Below are positions 44,424-53,932 of a DNA stretch of 64,000 bases, piece after piece. The stretch lies in the NCBI RefSeq assembly GCF_024746795.1, contig NZ_CP080524.1, forward strand, positions 4,380,001 through 4,444,000, written 5' to 3'. The translations under genes and the position numbers were made by a program. How positions within the stretch are numbered: the stretch's first letter is position 1; each line of letters begins with the position of its first letter. This DNA comes from Mesorhizobium sp. AR10 (lineage in GTDB: Bacteria; Pseudomonadota; Alphaproteobacteria; Rhizobiales; Rhizobiaceae). Below the pieces are notes generated by a model. The model worked only from the letters and a program-made list of their open reading frames with translations, did not search any database and was not told the DNA's origin.

Positions 44424-47400
44424 TCATCGGTATTCGAAGATTGACCGGAAGATTCCAGGTGCGATCACCGACAGCGGATTGACGTCCAGCACTGGCTTGT
44501 TGGCGTTACCCTTGAGCCGGTAGGTGACGCCGATCAGGCCACGGTCGCGGCCATTGCCGAGCAACACGCCGACAAGCGGCAGTTCACCGAAGATGCGGTT
44601 GAGGCCGTAGACCGGCATGAATGTGCCGGTCATGTCCATATTGTTGTCCTGATCGTAAAGAGTGCCCTGGAAGGTGGTGCCGATGCGTGGGCCGCGCAGC
44701 ACACCATTGGCCAGCTTCAGATAACCGGCGCCCTTGACGATCTCGGCAAAGCCTCGCTCGAATTTTACCCGTGACGTGTCGATGTCGGCCTTGACCGCTT
44801 CGTTCAGGCTGCGGCTGTCACCAGCCGGGGTGGTCGATACGATCGAGGCGAGTTTCGGCTCGTTGACGACAAAGAAGTTGCTGGTGTCGATCTGGCCCTT
44901 CATCGGGCCGTCGCCCGCTCCCGCCAGGGCCAGCGTGATCGACCCGCCTTCCATGTGTTCGTAGATGTTGAGGAAGCGCAGGACGGCGCCGGCGTCGGCC
45001 GACTTCATGTTGAGCGCCCGCCTGCCGTCGCCGGTGGTATTGCTGATGGCTATGGCAGCACCCGAACTTGCCGTGGCGTTCACCTTGAGCCCGTTCACCC
45101 TGGAACCGGCGGCGCTGTAGTCGAGCTTCAGGTTCGACAGGACCTCGTCGTGGAAACCGGTCAGGGAATTGACATCGGCGCTGACGGAAATCGCGTTGGA
45201 CCCGGTGGTCTTGGTGGCGGTGTCGACATCGGAGGTGAACTGCTTGATCAGCGAACGGGCGTCCAAAGCGTTGCCGCTGACATCGACCGCATAGCCCTTG
45301 CCCGATCGCTTGACCGACACGGCAACGTCATCGCCGCGGTTCAACGTGACCTTGCTGAAACGGGCCGTCGACAGGGCACCGTTGACCAGCACCACGTCGC
45401 CGTCGATGGAGAAGCTCTTTCCGTCGAGGTTGAAATCGGACAGCGTCGTGGTGCTGTCGGACTTCGTCATGACGAATGTGACGTTGGCGGGAATGCCAGG
45501 TCCCTTGCTCCACCCCGCCCAGGGTATGTCCAGCCTGGCATTGGTCAGGTCGGCCGAGACACTCTGATTGCCGTCGCCGCTCTTGTCGATCGCCACCTTT
45601 ATGGTTCCGGAAAGCAGCGGCGACAGGCCAGGCATGGCGCTCGCGCGCGTCTTGTCGTCGAGCACCAGCGCGACCTTGCGGCTGCGCGGCGGTCCAGCGT
45701 CATTGAGCGGCTCGACCAGGTCGAGTTCGGCCGGAATACCGTTCAGCAGCGCCTTGGCTGAGATCACCGCCTGATCGGGCCCGACCGTGATCGAACCGTC
45801 GGCCTCGGTCACCGTCTGGTCCTCGAACTGCTTGGCGAGCGACAGGTCCTTGTAGTCGAGCGAGACCAGCCAATCGAGTTTAGAGGTATCGACACCCGAT
45901 TGCAGCGGAATGTCCGCCTTGACGTGGCCGGTCACCGTACCGGACAGGTCTTCCGGCAACAGGCCGACATGGCGCATGGCGTTGATCGGCTCGTAGGAGG
46001 CGAGTTCGGCGATTGCGGGCGCCTCACCGGCGACATCGATCTCGAGCGCGCCGATCACCGGCGGGCGGTTCGCCGCCTTGACCGTCAGCGTGCCATTGCT
46101 TGCCGCCACGGTGCGGCCGCTCGGCATATAGACGCTGCCCGAGGACAGCGCGATGTCGACATCGTTGCCGTGAAAGGAGACAACGCCTACGGCATCGCGT
46201 ATCGGCGGAATGCGGCCGGCCGTATCGAAGCGCGAGCCTTCGACCTGGAAACGGCCGAACACTTCATCGGCGGAAAGCGGCACCCCGTTGCCGAGACGCC
46301 CCGGCACGACCTGGAACTGAAGATTGGCATCGACGACACGGCCGCCGAACAGGTTCTTCAGCACCCACAGGCGCGCGTTGCGCGCCGAAAACCAGGGCCA
46401 CAACTGTTTGACATGCGAGACCGGCATGTCGTGGACATTGAACGCAACCGATATCCCCGGCGCCTGTCCCTCGACGAAGGCGACCGAAGCGGTGCCCAGC
46501 GCCTCGCTCGCGGACCCGGACCTGATGCCGATCTGCTCGGCGACAAGCTTGTGGCTTCTGGTCTGGTAGACACCGGCGATGCGGGCGATGAAATTCAGCG
46601 CCGGCTCGGGCGATTCCGAAGGCGCCAGAGACGAGCCATCGCTGGTCAGGTCGTAGCGATAGGATGGCTCCTCGCCGGCCGCACCGGCCGCAGGCTTCGG
46701 CCCGATCGAACCGGCGAAGTCGAACGTCGAGCGGCCGGTCTTCACGAGCAGTCTGTCGACCTGGATCTTGTTGGAACCGGCGACAAGCGTGGCATTGACG
46801 TCGACATCGGCCGGCAGCAGCCCGCGCGTGCCAAGATCGAGCACCGAGCCGGTGAGCGACAATGAGCCCGTCAGCCGCGAATTGTCCTCGCCAAATCCTT
46901 CCGATCCGGTCAGCTTCAACGCAACTGCGCCCAGTTTGCCACCCGCCGCCGCAGTGTCGTTGGCGCCAGCTATCTCCGCGCTGGCGTCCAGGCCGGTGAC
47001 GCGTCGTGTCGTGGTATCTCGGGTGGCTGAGGCAGCGATGGTGACCGCCCGGCCGTCGACTTCGGCATCGGATGAGAATTCCATGCCGCCCGGCCCCGAC
47101 TGCAGAACGGTGGCATCGGTGATCCTGACCAATTTGACCGATCCGGCCTCGGGCAGTTCGAACTCGACGTTCATCAAGTCGATCCGGCGCATCGACTCCT
47201 CGCGCACGGCATCGAGCGCGCGGTTGACGTTGGCGAACATGGCAGCGGCCAGTTTTTCCGGATCGATGAGGCCGTCTTCATTGCGCAGCGCTGCCGTCCA
47301 GTCACTGGACGGCAGCGACGCGGTCACGATGTGGGCGTCGGAAATCCTGGCGCTGGTGAGCCGAACCTCGCCCGAAAGCAGCGGTATCAGCCGGATGCCA

Positions 47401-47801
47401 AAGCGGATCCGCCCGGCGTCTGCGATCGGCTTGCCGTCGGCGGTCTTGAGGCTGACATCGCTCACCTGCAGCGCAATGAAGCTCGACCCGTCAAGCGTGA
47501 GGCGGGCGGGCCCGACCGCAACGTTGACATCGACGCCGACCAGTTTCTCGATGGCAATTTCGGCTTCCGCCCGAAGCCGCTCGGTGCCGATGCCGGATGC
47601 GCCGATCGCATACACGGCGACGGCGGCCAACAGCACGAGCGCAGAGAGACCTGCAAACAACCGCGCAAGAATGCGAAAGCCACGACCGATCCTGGCCTGA
47701 CCGAGCGGCGGTACGCGGCACGCAGACGGGAACGTGCCCAGGTCGGTGATCTCATCACGCCTGAACTTTATCTTCTCGTGCTGCGGTTGCTCCTGATCCA
47801 C
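44424..47801 (-). CDS. Large AsmA-like/DUF3971 inner-membrane-anchored envelope protein
   Basis: About 1125 residues. I place the start at GTG 47801, behind GGAAAATTGC; the frame stays open upstream to 47882. One N-terminal membrane segment (LARLFAGLSALVLLAAVAVY) precedes a very long periplasmic repeat-rich beta region. The C-terminal part (TGTFMPVYGLNRIFGELPLVG, GNGRDRGLIGVTYRLKGNAN) is the AsmA-like C-terminal domain shared with YhdP, TamB-like and DUF3971 proteins. These are thought to bridge the periplasm and move phospholipids to the outer membrane. It is divergent from the bcp-like gene. Confidence 0.85.
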   Translation of the reverse strand: MDQEQPQHEKIKFRRDEITDLGTFPSACRVPPLGQARIGRGFRILARLFAGLSALVLLAAVAVYAIGASGIGTERLRAEAEIAIEKLVGVDVNVAVGPARLTLDGSSFIALQVSDVSLKTADGKPIADAGRIRFGIRLIPLLSGEVRLTSARISDAHIVTASLPSSDWTAALRNEDGLIDPEKLAAAMFANVNRALDAVREESMRRIDLMNVEFELPEAGSVKLVRITDATVLQSGPGGMEFSSDAEVDGRAVTIAASATRDTTTRRVTGLDASAEIAGANDTAAAGGKLGAVALKLTGSEGFGEDNSRLTGSLSLTGSVLDLGTRGLLPADVDVNATLVAGSNKIQVDRLLVKTGRSTFDFAGSIGPKPAAGAAGEEPSYRYDLTSDGSSLAPSESPEPALNFIARIAGVYQTRSHKLVAEQIGIRSGSASEALGTASVAFVEGQAPGISVAFNVHDMPVSHVKQLWPWFSARNARLWVLKNLFGGRVVDANLQFQVVPGRLGNGVPLSADEVFGRFQVEGSRFDTAGRIPPIRDAVGVVSFHGNDVDIALSSGSVYMPSGRTVAASNGTLTVKAANRPPVIGALEIDVAGEAPAIAELASYEPINAMRHVGLLPEDLSGTVTGHVKADIPLQSGVDTSKLDWLVSLDYKDLSLAKQFEDQTVTEADGSITVGPDQAVISAKALLNGIPAELDLVEPLNDAGPPRSRKVALVLDDKTRASAMPGLSPLLSGTIKVAIDKSGDGNQSVSADLTNARLDIPWAGWSKGPGIPANVTFVMTKSDSTTTLSDFNLDGKSFSIDGDVVLVNGALSTARFSKVTLNRGDDVAVSVKRSGKGYAVDVSGNALDARSLIKQFTSDVDTATKTTGSNAISVSADVNSLTGFHDEVLSNLKLDYSAAGSRVNGLKVNATASSGAAIAISNTTGDGRRALNMKSADAGAVLRFLNIYEHMEGGSITLALAGAGDGPMKGQIDTSNFFVVNEPKLASIVSTTPAGDSRSLNEAVKADIDTSRVKFERGFAEIVKGAGYLKLANGVLRGPRIGTTFQGTLYDQDNNMDMTGTFMPVYGLNRIFGELPLVGVLLGNGRDRGLIGVTYRLKGNANKPVLDVNPLSVIAPGIFRSIFEYR

Positions 47802-47896
47802 GCAATTTTCCGTTGTACGAACTCGATCGTGGACGAATCCCCGTCCGACACTATATCGATGCGGCCTGGCGCGTAACCTCAAACAAGGGCATCGAT

Positions 47897-48364
47897 ATGG
47901 CTGACCTCGACGTGGGCGATCTTGCGCCGAAATTCGACCTTCCGCGCGACGGTGGCGGGTCGCTCAACCTCGCCGCATTCCCTGGAAAGCCTGTTGTACT
48001 TTATTTCTATCCGCAGGACGACACCACGAGCTGCACAACCGAGGCGATCAGCTTTTCGCAGCTGAAACCGGAATTCGAGAAGGCCGGCGCCGTTGTGATC
48101 GGCCTGTCGCCTGACAGCGTGAAGAAGCACGACAAGTTCAAATCGAAATACGATCTCACCATCGACCTGGTTGCCGACGAGGAGCGCAAGGTGATCGAGG
48201 CTTATCATCTATGGGTCGAGAAGACGATGTATGGCCGCAATTACATGGGCGTCGAGCGCGCAACGTTCCTGATCGGCAAGGACGGCCGGATCGCCAGAAT
48301 CTGGCGAAAGGTCCGGGTCAAGGGGCATGCCGAAGAGGTGCTGGAGGCCGTGCGCGCGCTTTGA
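47897..48364 (+). CDS. bcp: Thiol peroxidase of the BCP/PrxQ family, 1-Cys form
   Basis: 155 residues, starting MADLDVGDLAPKFDLPRDGG. The thioredoxin-like fold has YFYPQDDTTSCTTEAISFSQ, in which the peroxidatic Cys is the only Cys in the protein. The usual resolving Cys five residues on is Ile here, so it must be resolved by an external thiol (thioredoxin, glutaredoxin or glutathione). The C-terminal RATFLIGKDGRIARIWRKVR is typical. It reduces H2O2 and organic peroxides. It has its own promoter, opposite the AsmA-like gene. Confidence 0.92.
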   Translation: MADLDVGDLAPKFDLPRDGGGSLNLAAFPGKPVVLYFYPQDDTTSCTTEAISFSQLKPEFEKAGAVVIGLSPDSVKKHDKFKSKYDLTIDLVADEERKVIEAYHLWVEKTMYGRNYMGVERATFLIGKDGRIARIWRKVRVKGHAEEVLEAVRAL

Positions 48365-48504
48365 CGTTTGCCCTCTGTAGTCCTACGCCCCCTTAATACC
48401 CGTCTTGCGTGCAACCCTTAACGGCCGTTCGATCCGGCAAAGCTTTGTTAACCCTAATAATGTGTAATCAGGCTGTCGTGGTGTCGTAATGAAAGCTTGG
48501 TCCC

Positions 48505-49782
48505 GTGAACGTAACCGGTCAGTCAGCGGTCTTCGGCAGACGCAAAGAGCCCCACACGGTCATCATCGCCCGGGGCGATCAGATAAGGCATTTCACCATC
48601 CGCCCCTGGGTTGCCGCCTTTCTCGGCTCGGCGCTGGCGGCGGTCGCCATAGGCTACCTGCTGGCGACGTCCTACCTCGTGCTGCGCGACGATCTCATCG
48701 GCGCCACAACGGCGCGGCAAGCGCGCATGCAGCAGGCCTACGAGGATCGCATCTCGGCGCTTCGCGCACAGGTCGACCGCATCACCAGCCGCCAGCTTCT
48801 CGACCAGCAGGTCATGGAAACCAAGGTGAGCGAGTTGCTGGAACGACAGAGCCAGCTCAGCCAGCGCCATGGCCGCCTCGATCCGATCCTGGAGCGCGCC
48901 GAAAGCGAAGTCGGGACGCCGCCTATCGCCGGAGCTGCCGTCAAACCTGACGAACGCGCGGACGTGACCGGCAGCATTTCCCAGCCGATGGCCTATTCCG
49001 TTGCCAGCCTTGGCGCCGACGACACCAGACCGTTCTCCATGTGGTCGACCCGCTCCGATCCGCTGCCGAGCGATACGGCGGCCGACCGTGCCGACAAGCT
49101 GTTCGTTTCGATCAACGAATCGCTCAAGAGCATCGAGAGCCAGCAACTCACCCGCATCGCCACGCTTGCCGACAACGCCTACAAGAGCGCGGACGCGATT
49201 TCACAAGCGCTCGAGACGGCCGGCCTGCCGGTCGACAGCGACTTCGGCAAGAGCGATGCCGGCGGCCCGCTGGTACCGGTCGACAATTCGATGATGTTCG
49301 ACAGCAAGGTCAAGGAACTCGACGAAGCGCTGGATGCGCTCGACCACCTGAAAACCGAAGCGCGGCGGCTGCCGCTCGCCAACCCGGCCCCCGGCCGCTC
49401 TGTGACCAGCCCGTTCGGCGTGCGCACCGACCCGATCCTCGGCACCGCAGCACTCCACTCAGGGATGGATTTCCGGGCGCCGCTGGGCATGGCCGCAAAG
49501 GTCACGGCAGCAGGCGTCGTCGTCAAGGCCGGCTGGAACGGCGGCTATGGCCGCATGGTCGAGGTCGACCATGGCAATGGCTTTTCGACACGCTATGGAC
49601 ACCTCAGCGAAATCGACGTGACCGTGGGTGAGAAGCTCGATGCCGGCGCCGTCATCGGCAAAACCGGCAGCAGCGGCCGCTCGACCGGCCCGCACCTGCA
49701 TTACGAAGTTCGCCACAATGGCGAAGCCATCGACCCGCTGCGCTTCCTGACAGTCGGCAAGAAGGTCGCCCAGTACCTCTAG
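48505..49782 (+). CDS. M23-family (LytM) peptidoglycan endopeptidase or regulator with coiled coil
   Basis: 425 residues, start GTG 48505. A basic N-terminus is followed by one membrane helix (PWVAAFLGSALAAVAIGYLL), a coiled coil (residues about 65-125, ARMQQAYEDRISALRAQVDR onward), a low-complexity linker, and a C-terminal LytM domain. Zinc ligands are intact in LHSGMDFRAP and GPHLHYEVRHNG, so it is probably an active endopeptidase. Family members cut crosslinks during growth or division. The preceding 140 bp contain TTAACC-type sites but no clear promoter. Confidence 0.9.
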   Translation: MNVTGQSAVFGRRKEPHTVIIARGDQIRHFTIRPWVAAFLGSALAAVAIGYLLATSYLVLRDDLIGATTARQARMQQAYEDRISALRAQVDRITSRQLLDQQVMETKVSELLERQSQLSQRHGRLDPILERAESEVGTPPIAGAAVKPDERADVTGSISQPMAYSVASLGADDTRPFSMWSTRSDPLPSDTAADRADKLFVSINESLKSIESQQLTRIATLADNAYKSADAISQALETAGLPVDSDFGKSDAGGPLVPVDNSMMFDSKVKELDEALDALDHLKTEARRLPLANPAPGRSVTSPFGVRTDPILGTAALHSGMDFRAPLGMAAKVTAAGVVVKAGWNGGYGRMVEVDHGNGFSTRYGHLSEIDVTVGEKLDAGAVIGKTGSSGRSTGPHLHYEVRHNGEAIDPLRFLTVGKKVAQYL

Positions 49783-49805
49783 GCCACCCTGCCCCGCGAT
49801 TTCAC

Positions 49806-51047
49806 TTATGCATCGAGACTTTCCGGCTGCGTCGACAGAAACATCGTCGCTGCCGAAGCCAGAGTGGCCGCGCCGACTTTCAAGGCAGCCTCATCGACAC
49901 GAAACCTGGCATGGTGGAGCGGAAAGACCGATCCGACCGCTTCATTGCGGATTCCGAGCCGGAAATAGACCGACGGGCGCTTCTCGCTGTAGTAGCCAAA
50001 GTCGTCGGCGATGGTCCATCCGGGCGTATTGAGAACATTGTCGGCCCCGATGCAGGCCTTGGCGCTGGCGACAACCAGCTCAGTCATCTCGACATCGTTG
50101 ACGACCCCCGGCTCACCCTTGTGGATGTCGACCTCAACACTTGCTCCGTGACTCGTCGCCATCCCCTCGAGTATCTCGCGAACGCGGCGCCAGGCCCGCT
50201 CGCGGGTGGCGTCGTTGCCACTGCGGATGGTCCCTTTCAGCGCGACCTTGCCGGCGATCACGTTGTAGGCGCTGCCGCCGTTGATGGTGGTGACGGATAT
50301 GACCAACGGGTCGTACGGGTCACTCTCGCGCGAGACGATCTTCTGCAGTTCCGTGACCATCGAGCATGCCACGGCTATCGCATCGACACCTTCATACGGT
50401 TTTGCGGCATGTGCGGCGGAGCCTGTGACGAGAACATCGAACGTATCGCAAGCCAGTGTGTACGGACCAGAGCGGACGGCGATCTTGCCGGACTGCGTGT
50501 ACGGATCGACATGAACGCAGATGGCGGCGTCGACATCGTCGAGTAGCCCCTCTTCCACCACCCGTCTCCCGCCCGACGGTTCGTCTTCCTCGGCGGGCTG
50601 GAAGATGAGGCGGACGGTTCCGCCAAAATCATCCCGCGACTGATGAAGATGCGCGGCAACCGCATAGCCCATCGATGCATGGGCATCGTGACCGCATGCG
50701 TGCATCACGCCTGGATTTATCGAGGCATAGTCGACACCGGACTCCTCCTCGATCGGCAAGGCATCGATGTCTGCCCGAATGACCAGCTTGCGATTTGAAG
50801 GCTTTCCGGTGCCGACAATATCGACGGCCAGACCGAAGCCTGCGATGTCGCGAATGTCGGCAATCCCCTGAGCAGCCAGCATGTCCCGCAAGTAACGCTG
50901 CGTGTTCACTTCCTGGTTCGAAAGCTCCGGATTGCGATGCAGATGCCGACGAATCTCGATCATCCGATCGAGAATCCCGGCTTCGATATTGGTTGGGACG
51001 GGAGCCGAAGGACCCCCCACCGCCGTCGGATCGTCAGGATTTGACAT
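49806..51047 (-). CDS. M20-family amidohydrolase/aminoacylase
   Basis: A 413-residue di-metal peptidase-like amidohydrolase (hippurate hydrolase/aminoacylase branch). Metal ligands and catalytic residues are in VIRADIDALPIEEE, GVMHACGHDAHASMG and LIFQPAEEDEPSGG. TTINGGSAYNVIAGKVALKG belongs to the lid domain. It presumably hydrolyses an N-acyl amino compound. Its start overlaps the end of the M24 gene by 14 bp, so the two are coupled and likely act in sequence on one substrate. Confidence 0.9.
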   Translation of the reverse strand: MSNPDDPTAVGGPSAPVPTNIEAGILDRMIEIRRHLHRNPELSNQEVNTQRYLRDMLAAQGIADIRDIAGFGLAVDIVGTGKPSNRKLVIRADIDALPIEEESGVDYASINPGVMHACGHDAHASMGYAVAAHLHQSRDDFGGTVRLIFQPAEEDEPSGGRRVVEEGLLDDVDAAICVHVDPYTQSGKIAVRSGPYTLACDTFDVLVTGSAAHAAKPYEGVDAIAVACSMVTELQKIVSRESDPYDPLVISVTTINGGSAYNVIAGKVALKGTIRSGNDATRERAWRRVREILEGMATSHGASVEVDIHKGEPGVVNDVEMTELVVASAKACIGADNVLNTPGWTIADDFGYYSEKRPSVYFRLGIRNEAVGSVFPLHHARFRVDEAALKVGAATLASAATMFLSTQPESLDA

Positions 51048-52212
51048 GGATGTCTCGCGGGAACTTGGTCAGGGTCTCATTGCCTGTTTCGGTCACCAGG
51101 ATGGTCTCGCTGATCTCGATGCCCCAGCCGTCCATCCACATGCCAAGAATGGAATGCACGACGTTGCCGGACGCAAGCACCGTCTTATCGCCCGGCCTGA
51201 GGCTGATCGTGTGCTCGCCCCAATCCGGCGGGTACGCGACGCCGATGGAATAGCCGATACGCGACTCCTTCTTCAGCCCGTAGCGTTGAATGACCTTGCG
51301 CCACGCAGCTTCGACCGCCTCGGCGGTCGTTCCTGGCCTGACCGCATCGAGCACTGCGTCCATGCCCTCGATCACCGCGTTTGCCGTGTCCGATACATTG
51401 GTCGGCGTTTTGCCGAGCTGCAGCGTTCTTGCGAGCCCGGCGGCGTAGCGACGGCAGACCCCGGCGAGTTCCAGGGCAATCGTCTCGTTCTCCCCGAACC
51501 GCCTGTCGCTCCACATGATGTGCGGAGCTGAGGCATTCTCGCCACCGAGAATTGTCGGAGGCAGGGCGGTGATATCGCCGGCGAAGTCCGGGCTGCCGGC
51601 GATTTGCGCCGCCTGGATGGAGGCTATCGCATCACATTCGCGAACGCCCGGTGCAATGACCTCGAAGGCCCGCGCGACCGCCGCTTCAGCCAGTGACGAT
51701 GCCTTGCGCAAGTAATCGATCTCGGGTGCCGATTTGATCGCACGTATCCAGTTCACCAGAAGATCGGCGTCATGCAGTTTGGCATTGGGCAATCCAGCGA
51801 CAAGCCGGGCATGCCCTTTCGGTGAGAAATAGTAGGCTTCGAGCTCGATGCCGATGTGACGATTCCCCCAGCCCTTCGCGACGATCCAGGCTGCTATCCA
51901 GTCCATAGGATGGCGATCGGCGCGTTGAACATAATCTTCCGGGAAGCCGACCACGTTCTCGGGTTTCATCCAGGCTGTGAGGAGACCGCCGGCTGCATCC
52001 ATGGCGCGGCCGATCCAGACCGGCTCGACCTCTTCGATCGGAACGAGCACCATTTGGGGGGTGTAGAATGACCAGCCATCATAGCCGGTGATGTAATGCT
52101 GATTGGCAACATCGTTCACGATCAGAAGTTCGATGCCGCGCTTTGCCATCTCGGCGCGGATCTTTCGAAGCCGCTGCTGGTATTCCTCGGGCGTAAACGG
52201 CAATTCGATCAT
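51034..52212 (-). CDS. M24-family (pita-bread) hydrolase resembling ectoine hydrolase DoeA/creatinase
   Basis: A 392-residue protein from ATG 52212 behind GGGGA. The N-terminal creatinase domain has ELPFTPEEYQQRLRKIRAEM and NQHYITGYDGWSFYTPQMVL. The C-terminal pita-bread domain has ALELAGVCRRYAAGLARTLQ and GYSIGVAYPPDWGEHTISLR, ending ETLTKFPRDIHVKS. The aspartates that bind metal in aminopeptidase P (the LDxGx and SDxTR motifs) are replaced by LELAG and AAGLAR, so it is of the metal-independent creatinase/ectoine-hydrolase type. The overall pattern resembles DoeA, which opens the ectoine ring. Whether ectoine is the substrate is not shown. Confidence 0.85.
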   Translation of the reverse strand: MIELPFTPEEYQQRLRKIRAEMAKRGIELLIVNDVANQHYITGYDGWSFYTPQMVLVPIEEVEPVWIGRAMDAAGGLLTAWMKPENVVGFPEDYVQRADRHPMDWIAAWIVAKGWGNRHIGIELEAYYFSPKGHARLVAGLPNAKLHDADLLVNWIRAIKSAPEIDYLRKASSLAEAAVARAFEVIAPGVRECDAIASIQAAQIAGSPDFAGDITALPPTILGGENASAPHIMWSDRRFGENETIALELAGVCRRYAAGLARTLQLGKTPTNVSDTANAVIEGMDAVLDAVRPGTTAEAVEAAWRKVIQRYGLKKESRIGYSIGVAYPPDWGEHTISLRPGDKTVLASGNVVHSILGMWMDGWGIEISETILVTETGNETLTKFPRDIHVKS

Positions 52213-52428
52213 CTTGTCCCCATGCCTTGCTGGATCAACGGTCGCGGGCGACCCGCCGCTCACCATTGAAATGCTTTCGACTTGGCGGCAATCGGCCAAG
52301 GCGGCGCATAAGCAGGTCCTGAACCCGATACGTGCAACACGACCCGCCCTTTGCCGGCGGCATAGACAGCTCTCGACATCTCATCCCAAGCGGCGTCGGT
52401 GATTGGCCCGCTTTTCCTTGACGAGCCG

Positions 52429-52470
52429 TTGACTCAAGCCAAGTTGTAGGATGATATGTATAACCCTATA
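52429..52470 (+). promoter_or_regulatory. Promoter and GntR-type operator candidate before the FAD-oxidase operon
   Basis: TTGACT (52429-52434) and TGATAT (52452-52457) have a 17-bp spacer. Overlapping the downstream side is GTATAAC (52458-52464), the GT-N3-AC core of FadR/VanR-type operators, within a wider GGAT-ATAT/ATATCC inverted repeat (52449-52473). The third gene-start downstream encodes a FadR-type GntR protein, so autoregulation of the operon is plausible. The 283-bp gap holds no other gene. Confidence 0.38.
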
Positions 52471-52495
52471 TCCAAACATCGTTGCCGGCCCCTAC

Positions 52496-53932
52496 ATGAC
52501 CGTTCACCGCCTTTCGCCAAAAATCCTCAGCGCCATGGAAGGCGCTGTCGGGCAAGGTGGTGTCGCCATCGATGCCGCCGATATGGCGAAATACCTTGGC
52601 GACTGGTCGGGCGATCACCATGGCAGCGCCCTTGTCGTGCTGAAGCCGGCTTCGGTCACCGAGGTTCAGGCGGTGGTGCGCCTGTGCGGCGCGCTGCGAC
52701 TGGGCATCATCCCGCAAGGCGGCAACACTGGCCTGGTGGCGGGAGCGATCGACATCGAGACCCGTGGCGCGGTGATCGTCAGCCTGGAACGGCTGAACGC
52801 CATCCGCCTCGTCGACGCCGACAATTTCCTCCTGCAGGCCGATGCCGGCTGCATCCTGCAGGCCATCAAGGACGCAAGCGAGGCGCATGATTGCCTGTTT
52901 CCGCTGGCGCTCGGGGCACAGGGCAGCTGCCAGATCGGCGGCAATGCGGCCAGCAACGCCGGCGGCATCAACGTTCTGCGCTACGGCATGGCGCGCGACC
53001 TCATCCTTGGCCTCGAGGTGGTGCTGCCGGACGGTGATTTGTGGAGCGGCTTTTCCGGCCTGCGCAAGGACAACCGCGGCTACGATCTGAAGCAGCTCTT
53101 CATCGGCGCGGAAGGAACGCTGGGCATCATCACCGGCGTCGAGGTCAAACTCTTTCCAAAACCGAGCCAGATCGAGACGGCGTATCTGGGTCTTCCTTCA
53201 TTCGAAGCGGCGATAGCGCTGTTCAGGGAAGCCCGACGCGAATGCTCGGACCTGATATCCGCCTTCGAGATCATCGGCTCGGAATGCATGGAGCTTGCGC
53301 GTTTGATCGATCCAGACATCGTCGAGCCGGTGGCCGCTCCTGTTCATGTGCTGATCGAGCTGTCATCGAGCGCGACCATCGACCTGCGCACCCTGCTGGT
53401 CGATTTCCTTGCCGGCGCAATGGAAAAGCATCTCGTCGCCGACGCCGTTCTGGCCGAGAGCGGCGCACAGGCCAAGGCTTTCTGGGCCATTCGCGAAGGA
53501 TTGGTCGAGGGCCAGGCCAAACGCGGCTACCACGTGCGCACCGATCTTTCGGTGCGCATCTCCGACATTCCCGTCCTGATCGCTCAGGCCCGCGATTTTG
53601 TCACGCTGGAGCACCCCGGCTGGATTCCCCAGGCCTACGGCCATGCGGGCGACGGCAACATCCATTTCAACGTGCTGCCGCCGCTCGATCTTGCCGAGCC
53701 AGACGCCCGTGCCAGAGGCGTCGACATTACGGCCAGGCTGTACGACATCGTCAACGCACTTGGCGGCTCGATCAGCGCCGAGCACGGCATCGGCCGCACC
53801 CGCCAGCGCGCCTACTGGGCCGGGATGAGCCCGGTTCACCGCAAACTCGTCAGCGCGTTGAAAAATGCCATCGACCCGGATGGATTGATGAATCCCGGCT
53901 GCCTCTTTCCTTCGACGGAGACCGTTTCATGA
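52496..53932 (+). CDS. FAD-linked oxidase, GlcD/D-2-hydroxyacid dehydrogenase family
   Basis: 478 residues from ATG 52496. The PCMH-type FAD-binding domain has LRLGIIPQGGNTGLVAGAID, LGAQGSCQIGGNAASNAGG and KQLFIGAEGTLGIITGVEVK. The C-terminal substrate domain has YGHAGDGNIHFNVLPP and SISAEHGIGRTRQRAYW, a conserved His-rich, metal-binding region. This family oxidises D-lactate, D-2-hydroxyglutarate or glycolate and passes electrons to quinone or ETF. The GntR gene overlaps its stop (ATGA). Confidence 0.9.
   Translation: MTVHRLSPKILSAMEGAVGQGGVAIDAADMAKYLGDWSGDHHGSALVVLKPASVTEVQAVVRLCGALRLGIIPQGGNTGLVAGAIDIETRGAVIVSLERLNAIRLVDADNFLLQADAGCILQAIKDASEAHDCLFPLALGAQGSCQIGGNAASNAGGINVLRYGMARDLILGLEVVLPDGDLWSGFSGLRKDNRGYDLKQLFIGAEGTLGIITGVEVKLFPKPSQIETAYLGLPSFEAAIALFREARRECSDLISAFEIIGSECMELARLIDPDIVEPVAAPVHVLIELSSSATIDLRTLLVDFLAGAMEKHLVADAVLAESGAQAKAFWAIREGLVEGQAKRGYHVRTDLSVRISDIPVLIAQARDFVTLEHPGWIPQAYGHAGDGNIHFNVLPPLDLAEPDARARGVDITARLYDIVNALGGSISAEHGIGRTRQRAYWAGMSPVHRKLVSALKNAIDPDGLMNPGCLFPSTETVS

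Noticed and set aside
44424..47882. Start of the AsmA-like protein at 47882
   Set aside because: That start would place 27 extra Arg-rich residues in the divergent promoter region. GTG 47801 has a better ribosome site, although N-terminal proof is lacking.
48365..48504. TTAACC motifs before the M23 peptidase as CtrA boxes
   Set aside because: The TTAA half-sites do not have the required TTAA-N7-TTAA spacing, so the match is too weak to report as a site.
53041..53928. N-terminal extension of the GntR regulator into the FAD oxidase gene
   Set aside because: The frame is open upstream but would overlap the oxidase by nearly 900 bp. The ATG at 53929 overlapping the oxidase stop gives a normal-length GntR protein.
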